Part shown: one piece after another, positions 13,309 to 18,083 of the stretch
Position numbering within the stretch: the stretch's first letter is position 1
How the letters are laid out: every line of letters begins with the position of its first letter
From: Candidatus Magasanikbacteria bacterium CG10_big_fil_rev_8_21_14_0_10_36_16
Lineage (GTDB): Bacteria; Patescibacteriota; Patescibacteriia; Magasanikbacterales; UBA922
Reading direction: 5' to 3'
Length of the DNA: 20,813 nucleotides
Assembly: GCA_002773185.1 (NCBI GenBank)
Contig: PFBU01000025.1
Location: 1-20,813 of the forward strand
Made by a program: the position numbers and the translations under genes
Notes under the pieces: model-generated
What the model saw: only the letters and a program-made list of their open reading frames with translations
What the model was told of the DNA's origin: nothing
Database searches by the model: none

Positions 13309-13998
13309 ATGTCAAAACCTCAAGGTAACAACAATAAAAGACAAAAACCTAGAAAAGAAAAACCAGAGTTTGATCAAGCTATTGTAGATTTAGCGCGTGT
13401 TACTCGTGTTACAAAAGGTGGAAAACATCTTAGTTTTCGTGCTCTAGTTTTGATTGGTGACCGTAAAGGTAAAGTTGGCTATGGTGTTGAAAAAGGTGCT
13501 GATGTTCAAATTGCTGTTGATAAAGCTGTTAGACAAGCTCAAAAAAATATGATTTTTGTTCCTTTTGATAAGAAAACTATTCCTCATCGTGTGGAAGCTA
13601 AATTCAAAGCTGGCAAAGTAATGATCAAACCAGCCCCTCAAGGCTCTGGTATTATTGCTGGAAGTTCTATTCGTACTGTGCTTGAACTTGCTGGTGTACC
13701 AAATGCTTCTGCTAAAATGCTTGGAAAATCAAACAACAAAATTTCTAATGTCAAAGCTACTTTTGCTGCCTTGAGTTCTTTCAAACGTGAAGCTATTGAA
13801 AAATCAAGAAAATCTAGAGAAAGAGTAGAAAAAAATAAAGTACAACAAATTGAAGTAAAATCCACTCAAGGCGGATCCGTCTTGAGCGGAAAAGAATTAG
13901 ACTCTGCTAAAGTTTCAGCTGACAAAAAAGAAGTTGTTGAAAAAAAAGTTGCTAAAAACGACTCTAATCCGTCATTTGTCGGATCAGAAAAAAAATAA
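13309..13998 (+). CDS. rpsE: 30S ribosomal protein S5 with repeat-containing C-terminal tail
   Basis: Accuracy protein at the mRNA entry. I start it at ATG 13309 (MSKPQGNNNKRQ, 229 residues); a TTG six bases earlier is less likely. The core spans about residues 21-170: LARVTRVTKGGKHLSFRALV, GDRKGKVGYGVEKGADV, HRVEAKFKAGKVMIKPAPQGSGI and the C-terminal half of the fold. Usual length is about 165-170, so about 55 residues form an extra Lys/Glu/Ser tail. The tail includes STQGGSVLSG (185-194) encoded by a 30-base palindrome, near-identical in plan to the one in rplV, and ends with a second small hairpin at 13967-13984. rplO follows after 9 bases, with no room for rpmD. Confidence 0.97.
   Translation: MSKPQGNNNKRQKPRKEKPEFDQAIVDLARVTRVTKGGKHLSFRALVLIGDRKGKVGYGVEKGADVQIAVDKAVRQAQKNMIFVPFDKKTIPHRVEAKFKAGKVMIKPAPQGSGIIAGSSIRTVLELAGVPNASAKMLGKSNNKISNVKATFAALSSFKREAIEKSRKSRERVEKNKVQQIEVKSTQGGSVLSGKELDSAKVSADKKEVVEKKVAKNDSNPSFVGSEKK
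13861..13890. repeat. 30-bp palindromic element inside rpsE
   Basis: TCCACTCAAGGCGGA and TCCGTCTTGAGCGGA form a 15-bp inverted repeat about GGATCC with one mismatch and one G-T pair. Compared with the rplV copy, an A-T pair in the arm has become C-G, so both sides changed together and the stem is kept. The codon phase is identical (S..GGSV..G). Flanks match too: GAAGTAAAA before and GGAAAAGAA after. Confidence 0.85.
13967..13984. repeat. Small TCCG/CGGA hairpin at the end of rpsE
   Basis: ATCCG (13967-13971) pairs with CGGAT (13980-13984) around TCATTTGT, inside the last codons of the S5 tail. It is probably a degraded copy of the same palindrome family, read in a different codon phase (NPSFVGS). 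Confidence 0.45.
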
Positions 13999-14007
13999 AA
14001 TATATAT

Positions 14008-14448
14008 ATGACATTATCTCCATCTACCCTTTCTTCAAAAAGAGTAAAGAAAAATACAAAAAGATTAGGACGTGGTAATGCCTCTGGTAAAGGTAATTAT
14101 TCAGCACGTGGCTTGAAAGGACAAAGAGCTCGTTCTGGTGGTAAAGGTGGTCTTTTACGCCATGCTTTCAAAGCTCAATTACAAAAAGTACCAAAACTTC
14201 GTGGTTTCAAATCACAAGCTTTCAAAGAAGAAACAGTGACTTTGGCTCAATTGCAAAAAGTAGCTGTGGAGGGCGTAGAAGTTACCCCATTTTTCTTAAA
14301 AAAACTTAGAGTTATTAGAAGTACTAAGAGAGGTGCCAAGATTGTAGCTGGTGGTGAACTTACTAAAAAAATTATCCTCAAAAATTGTCTAGCTACCAAA
14401 AAAGCGGTTGAGATGATAGAAAAAGCTGGTGGAAAAATTGTTTTTTAA
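14008..14448 (+). CDS. rplO: 50S ribosomal protein L15
   Basis: Late-assembly large-subunit protein. The 146 residues include KNTKRLGRGNASGKGNYSARGLKGQRARSGGKGG, the Gly/Arg-rich N-terminal segment that threads into 23S rRNA, followed by the globular part RGFKSQAFKEETVTLAQLQKV and KIVAGGELTKKIILKNCLATKKAVEMIEKAGG. It follows rpsE by 9 bases where most bacteria have rpmD between the two. A 357-base gap separates it from secY. Confidence 0.96.
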   Translation: MTLSPSTLSSKRVKKNTKRLGRGNASGKGNYSARGLKGQRARSGGKGGLLRHAFKAQLQKVPKLRGFKSQAFKEETVTLAQLQKVAVEGVEVTPFFLKKLRVIRSTKRGAKIVAGGELTKKIILKNCLATKKAVEMIEKAGGKIVF

Positions 14449-14805
14449 AATATCAACTTGATATAAAATTCTAAGTGCTTTATATTTATTTATAGAGAAA
14501 TAGCCTTTTTTATCTGATTACACCATTAAGAGCACTTTACAATTCACCTAATTTCTAATTACTAATTTCTAATAAAATTCTTAATTTGATAATAATAAAC
14601 TTTTAGAATTTTATTTGCAGATTTGTATGTAACTTGGGAAATTAAATTTAATCTTTGATTTTTAGGGAACAATTGGTTTGTGGAGTATTTGATTAGAAAT
14701 TAAAAATTAGTTGAATTAGAAATTTAAATTTGAAAGTGGGTGAATAACATGTTTGTTTTGGACTTTCTTTCACTTAAAATTAAACATTCTTTATCTTAAA
14801 ATATT
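14449..14805. repeat. Inverted-repeat-rich spacer between rplO and secY
   Basis: This 357-base gap has no gene. It contains nested inverted repeats: AAGTGCT (14473-14479) with AGCACTT (14531-14537); ATTCACC (14542-14548) with GGTGAAT (14739-14745); a CTAATTTCTAATTACTAATTTCT-like arm (about 14549-14570) with its degenerate complement at about 14691-14725; and a perfect inner AATAAAATTC (14571-14580) with GAATTTTATT (14606-14615). The 14542-14745 arms suggest one palindromic element of about 200 bases. I see no convincing promoter; TTGGAC at about 14757 with TAAACA 17 bases on is too weak to call. Confidence 0.55.
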
Positions 14806-16077
14806 ATGTGGGAAAAAATAATGCGTATCTGGAAAATCAAGGATCTTAGAAAAAGAATCCTTTTTGTCATGTTTTTGTTTGTGATTTTTCGTTTTACTGC
14901 CCATATTCCAGTTCCAAGTATTGATACGGCTAATTTGGCTAAATTTTTGGAGGGTAACCAAGTTTTGGGACTACTCAATTTGTTTTCAGGTGGTACTATG
15001 GAGAATTTTTCTATAGTCATGCTTGGTATTGCTCCATATATCACTGCTTCTATTATTTTTCAATTGTTGGGTATGGTCATCCCTAGTCTGGAAGAATTGA
15101 CCAAAGAAGGGGAGAGTGGTCAACAAAAAATAAACATGTACACTCGTATTACCACAGTTCCTCTAGCTTTCCTACAATCTTTTGCTATGATCAAATTGTT
15201 GAGTAATTCTCAGTATGAAATTTTTGGAGGATTAGATTTGTATAGATATATTTCTATCATGATCATGATTACAGCTGGTACTATTTTCTTGATGTGGATT
15301 GGTGAGCTTATTTCTGAAAAAAAAATTGGCAATGGTATATCTTTACTTATCTTTGCTGGTATCGTGGCTGCTTTACCAAAAGCTTTAACACAAGCTGTTA
15401 TCAACTATGATCCTTCACAACTATATATGTATATGATGTTTTTGGTTATGTCTATCGTAACTGTGGTAGCGGTAGTCGTCATCAATGAAGGACAAAGAGA
15501 TATTCCTGTTAGTTATGCCAAACAAATTCGTGGTAATCACGTCTTTGGTGGTAACACAAGTCATCTACCTTTACGTTTGAATATGGCTGGAGTTATTCCA
15601 ATTATCTTCGCTATTTCTGTAGTTTTATTTCCTTCGATGATTGCTCAGTTTTTTGTCAATGGCAGTGGTTTCATGGCTCGTGTGTCTCAAGCAACTATTG
15701 CTATTTTCAATAATCAACTTATTTATGGCATCATTTATTTTATCTTAGTATTTGGTTTTACTTATTTCTATACTGCTGTTATTTTTCAACCACAAAAAAT
15801 GGCTGAAAACTTACAACAACAAGGTGCCTTCATTCCTGGTATTAGACCTGGCAAAGAGACAGAGAAATATTTGCAAGACACTATGAGTAAGTTACTTTTT
15901 TCTGGAGCCTTATTTTTGGGTGTGATTGCTATTCTACCTCTCATTGTCCGTGCTTTGACTGGTTCACAATCACTCGTGATTGGTGGTACTAGTTTGCTTA
16001 TCGTCGTCAGTGTAGCGATTGACTCAGCCAAGCAGATTGAATCTCAAATCAAGATGCATGAGTATGACCGTGTATAA
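14806..16077 (+). CDS. secY: Protein translocase subunit SecY
   Basis: Channel of the Sec translocon for export and membrane insertion. At 423 residues it is near normal. It begins with a cytoplasmic helix (IWKIKDLRKRILF, 8-20) and has the expected 10-helix hydrophobic pattern. The plug region is NLFSGGTMENFSIVMLGIAP (58-77), followed by PYITASI; GNGISLLIFAGIV is at 175-187 and the cytosolic loop GVIPIIFAIS and GTSLLIVVSVAID come later. ATG 14806 is used; a second ATG at 14821 (MRIWKIKD) is possible. It is the last gene of the cluster: adk, map and infA do not follow, and a terminator lies 64 bases downstream. Confidence 0.97.
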   Translation: MWEKIMRIWKIKDLRKRILFVMFLFVIFRFTAHIPVPSIDTANLAKFLEGNQVLGLLNLFSGGTMENFSIVMLGIAPYITASIIFQLLGMVIPSLEELTKEGESGQQKINMYTRITTVPLAFLQSFAMIKLLSNSQYEIFGGLDLYRYISIMIMITAGTIFLMWIGELISEKKIGNGISLLIFAGIVAALPKALTQAVINYDPSQLYMYMMFLVMSIVTVVAVVVINEGQRDIPVSYAKQIRGNHVFGGNTSHLPLRLNMAGVIPIIFAISVVLFPSMIAQFFVNGSGFMARVSQATIAIFNNQLIYGIIYFILVFGFTYFYTAVIFQPQKMAENLQQQGAFIPGIRPGKETEKYLQDTMSKLLFSGALFLGVIAILPLIVRALTGSQSLVIGGTSLLIVVSVAIDSAKQIESQIKMHEYDRV

Positions 16078-16085
16078 GTATTGAT

Positions 16086-16100
16086 TCCACCCTAGGCGGA
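16086..16100. repeat. Half copy of the TCCGCC palindrome after secY
   Basis: TCCACCCTAGGCGGA differs by two bases from the left arm of the rpsE element (TCCACTCAAGGCGGA). The right arm is absent. It lies 8 bases after the secY stop codon. Confidence 0.5.
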
Positions 16101-16140
16101 CAAGTTAGACAGACATTACACTTAAAATTTATATCAAAAC

Positions 16141-16162
16141 AATCCTCCAAAGAGGGTTTTTT
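16141..16162 (+). terminator. Rho-independent terminator after secY
   Basis: AATCCTC (16141-16147) pairs with GAGGGTT (16152-16158, one G-U) around CAAA, with a run of six T (16157-16162). It ends the ribosomal-protein/secY transcript. Confidence 0.8.
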
Positions 16163-16174
16163 GTTATTATAGTA

Positions 16175-16203
16175 TTGAAGAAAGTCTTATTTTGTGCTAT
16201 AAT
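16175..16203 (+). promoter_or_regulatory. Promoter of the Fic toxin-antitoxin pair
   Basis: TTGAAG (16175-16180), 17 bases, then perfect TATAAT (16198-16203) preceded by TGC, an extended -10. The antitoxin ATG follows at 16217, so the leader is only a few bases long. Confidence 0.7.
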
Positions 16204-16216
16204 GTAGGTATTAATA

Positions 16217-16381
16217 ATGATGAATATGAAAAAACAAAATATCAAAAAAATCACAAAAAAGGATATCCAAAAAATTGTAGCCAATTCTTCAAAATTGGAA
16301 GGTTTAAGTTTGTATAAAGCAAAAAAAAATAGTAAAGCTATTAAAATTTTGAAAAAATATGGGAGGGCTTTCTCGATATAA
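16217..16381 (+). CDS. Small Fic-inhibiting antitoxin (VbhA-like)
   Basis: A 54-residue, very basic protein beginning MMNMKKQNIKKITKKDIQ. Residues 24-30 read SSKLEGL, which contains the (S/T)xxxE(G/N) motif (S24, E28, G29) of the inhibitory helix that blocks the ATP site of Fic enzymes. In class I Fic systems such as VbhA/VbhT this motif is carried by a separate small protein encoded just before the toxin, and in VbhA it sits in a similar S..LEGL context. The gene overlaps the fic ORF by 23 bases in another frame, indicating coupled translation. Starts at 16217, 16220 or 16226 are all possible. Identification rests on motif plus position. Confidence 0.75.
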   Translation: MMNMKKQNIKKITKKDIQKIVANSSKLEGLSLYKAKKNSKAIKILKKYGRAFSI

Positions 16382-16973
16382 TACAGGCGATGCTGGCTTA
16401 GTTGAGCAGGGAGTGTTAAAAAATAAACTGAATATTATTGATAGTCAAGTATTGTCTGATATAGAGACTATTTTGCTCAATGATAGTTATGATTTTTTTA
16501 TAAATAGGTTACAGAATAAGGGTCTCGTTTTTGATGTGAAGCTGGTATTTGATATTCATAAATTTTTTTTGGGAACATTATATAGTTGGGCAGGCTCTAT
16601 ACGAAAAGTCAATATTTCGAAGGGCGAAAGTTTTTTTGTGCCTTCTGTTTATATACCAAATGCCTTGGATTACTTTGAAGGAATTCTCAAAAAGAATATG
16701 CCTATAAAGGGCGATAACAAATCAATAGTAGTCAAAAAAATAGCTTTGATTGCTTGTGAATTCAATGTCATACATCCATTTAGAGAAGGAAATGGCAGAA
16801 CGATTCGTTTGTTTATAGACTTGCTTTTGTTAAGTATTGGATACAAAGTGGCCGATTATAGTCAAGTGTCTGTAAGAAATTATATAGAAGCTTCTATTGC
16901 TGGCATGAATAAAGATTATAAGCCAATGGAAAAGGTGTTGCGTAAAGTACTAAGTATTCAAAAAACTCGTTGA
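16359..16973 (+). CDS. fic: Fic-domain AMP-transferase, toxin of a Fic toxin-antitoxin pair
   Basis: Fic enzymes move AMP (sometimes another phosphate-containing group) from a nucleotide onto a target protein's hydroxyl side chain. Bacterial toxin members modify DNA gyrase and topoisomerase IV or EF-Tu-like targets. This 204-residue protein has the complete active loop HPFREGNGRTIR (139-150), with catalytic H139, metal-binding E143, N145 and R147/R150. It also has the substrate flap YSWAGSIRKVNISKGESFF (75-93). There is no inhibitory SxxxEG helix at its own N-terminus, which fits control by the small overlapping upstream gene. The stop is TGA. The start at ATG 16359 lies inside the antitoxin gene; a later internal start cannot be excluded. 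Its target is not known. Confidence 0.9.
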   Translation: MGGLSRYNTGDAGLVEQGVLKNKLNIIDSQVLSDIETILLNDSYDFFINRLQNKGLVFDVKLVFDIHKFFLGTLYSWAGSIRKVNISKGESFFVPSVYIPNALDYFEGILKKNMPIKGDNKSIVVKKIALIACEFNVIHPFREGNGRTIRLFIDLLLLSIGYKVADYSQVSVRNYIEASIAGMNKDYKPMEKVLRKVLSIQKTR

Positions 16974-16979
16974 GTTTAT

Positions 16980-17008
16980 TTGCTAGATTTTGTTACTTTT
17001 GCTATAAT
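16980..17008 (+). promoter_or_regulatory. Promoter now cut off from the surface-protein gene by an IS
   Basis: TTGCTA (16980-16985), 17 bases, then TATAAT (17003-17008) with TGC before it (extended -10), the same TGCTATAAT core as the fic promoter. Without the inserted element it would lie about 35 bases before the start codon now at 18083. Confidence 0.6.
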
Positions 17009-17037
17009 AAAGAAAATTTAAATAAATTATTTTAATC

Positions 17038-17045
17038 TAATTTTA
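17038..17045. repeat. Target-site duplication, left copy
   Basis: TAATTTTA directly abuts the left terminal inverted repeat; the identical 8 bases follow the right one at 18076-18083. Confidence 0.85.
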
Positions 17046-17153
17046 GGCTTAATAGACAAAATGGGTGCCTAAAAAGTTCAATATGTGACATAATATAGCA
17101 ATATATTTAACTATTTTTATTATGCTATATAAAAAAAGTGTCCAAAATGTAAT

Positions 17154-17654
17154 TTGAACACAGTTATTAAGAAAGGGAAAAGAAGAAATGTTCAGAGATA
17201 TCTATGTACAACATGTAAACATTCATACCAAAACAAAAGAAGATCAAAACGAACAAACAAGAAGCTACTAAAAGAATATGTCTGGCAACGCCAGACATAT
17301 GGTGACTTAGCTAGTAAGTACAATAGAAGTACCAAATGGATACAAAGGAAACTAGATGAAGCAAAAGTCAAATCAGTAGTAAAGATAAACAAAAAAGAGT
17401 TAGTATTAGTAGTTGATGTAACCTTCTTTACAAGAACAAAGGGATTATGTGTTTTTAGAGAGCCAAACTTAAAAAAGAATGTCTGGTGGAAAAAAGTTAA
17501 AGTAGAAAATACAGATATTTATCTACAAGGAAAAAAACATCTAGAGAAGAATGGATTTGTTATTAGAGCTGTGATTTTAGACGGTAAACGGGGTGTTAGA
17601 GAGGTGTTTAGTAGTATACCAGTACAAATTGTCATTTCCATCAAACGCAGATAA
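17154..17654 (+). CDS. Transposase, N-terminal part (frameshifted)
   Basis: As an open frame it runs from TTG 17154 to TAA 17654, 166 residues. Just upstream in the same frame lies CPKCNLN, giving a CxxC...CxxC zinc ribbon (CPKC, then YLCTTCK). The natural start is probably ATG 17122 (MLYKK), which reaches this frame only if the run of seven A at 17131-17137 gains one A or slips. A helix-turn-helix-like part follows (YGDLASKYNRSTKWIQRKLDEA). The first two catalytic Asp are likely in LVVDVTFF and VILDGKRG. The frame then goes wrong after SIPVQI. The enzyme would cut and paste the flanking inverted repeats; as it stands it is probably inactive. Confidence 0.75.
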   Translation: MNTVIKKGKRRNVQRYLCTTCKHSYQNKRRSKRTNKKLLKEYVWQRQTYGDLASKYNRSTKWIQRKLDEAKVKSVVKINKKELVLVVDVTFFTRTKGLCVFREPNLKKNVWWKKVKVENTDIYLQGKKHLEKNGFVIRAVILDGKRGVREVFSSIPVQIVISIKRR

Positions 17655-18052
17655 TTGAGCGCTATTTAACTACTAAACCAAAACTAGAAGCTAGTAAAGA
17701 ACTTAAAAATATTATTACAATATTAACCAAAACAACTGAACAGTTGTTTACAGAAGAATTAAGTAATTGGTATAACCAATGGGAAACTTTTCTAAAAGAA
17801 AAAACCACCAATCCTGAAACAGGAAGGTGGTGTTATACTCACAAAAGAGTTAGATCTGCTTACCGAAGTTTAAAGACTAATTTACCTTATTTATTTACTT
17901 ACCAAAAGTATCCTGAATTAAAGATACCTAATACAACTAATTCTCTAGATGGATATTTTAGTAGATTAAAAAAATTACTTAATGTTCATAGTGGTCTTAA
18001 TGAAAAACGTAAGTTCAAAATCATTGTTGAAATACTAAAAGGTAGAAAATAA
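17630..18052 (+). pseudogene. Transposase, C-terminal part in the shifted frame
   Basis: Stepping back one base at 17630 gives CHFHQTQIIERYLTTKPKLE, the expected continuation of the upstream part (SIPVQI-CHFHQ). It continues to TAA 18052, with an open stretch from Met 17744. The last conserved block is IPNTTNSLDGYFSRLKKLLNVHSGL, where related enzymes usually carry the third acidic residue as Glu in NSLEG; here it is Asp. One missing T in the TT at 17629-17630 explains the break. The stop codon touches the right inverted repeat. No start or ribosome-binding signal of its own is evident. Confidence 0.7.
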
Positions 18053-18075
18053 GCACCCATTTTGTCTATTAACCC

Positions 18076-18083
18076 TAATTTTA
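18076..18083. repeat. Target-site duplication, right copy, overlapping a start codon
   Basis: TAATTTTA, identical to 17038-17045. Its last A (18083) is the first base of the ATG of the following gene. Confidence 0.85.

Larger units (their letters stand above)
17046..18075 (+). mobile_element. Insertion sequence, 1030 bp, IS256-like (possibly IS1249 type)
   Basis: Ends are 25-bp terminal inverted repeats matching at 23 positions (17046-17070 and 18051-18075) with the shared block TTAATAGACAAAATGGGTGC. An 8-bp duplication TAATTTTA flanks both sides, which shows a true, fairly recent transposition. It contains one transposase gene with a zinc ribbon and a DDE-type core, broken by frameshifts. 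An 8-bp duplication and G-starting ends suit the IS256 family; the zinc-ribbon N-terminus suits the IS1249 branch. Family naming is from memory of the pattern and is tentative; the boundaries are firm. Confidence 0.9.

Noticed and set aside
16359..16973. Alternative genetic code with TGA read as Gly (as in Gracilibacteria/Absconditabacteria)
   Set aside because: fic ends sensibly at TGA, glycine is coded by GGN throughout, and no long frame contains in-frame TGA.
17625..17636. Programmed -1 frameshift in the transposase
   Set aside because: No slippery heptamer of the X-XXY-YYZ type is in the right phase and no downstream stem stands out; a one-base deletion is simpler.
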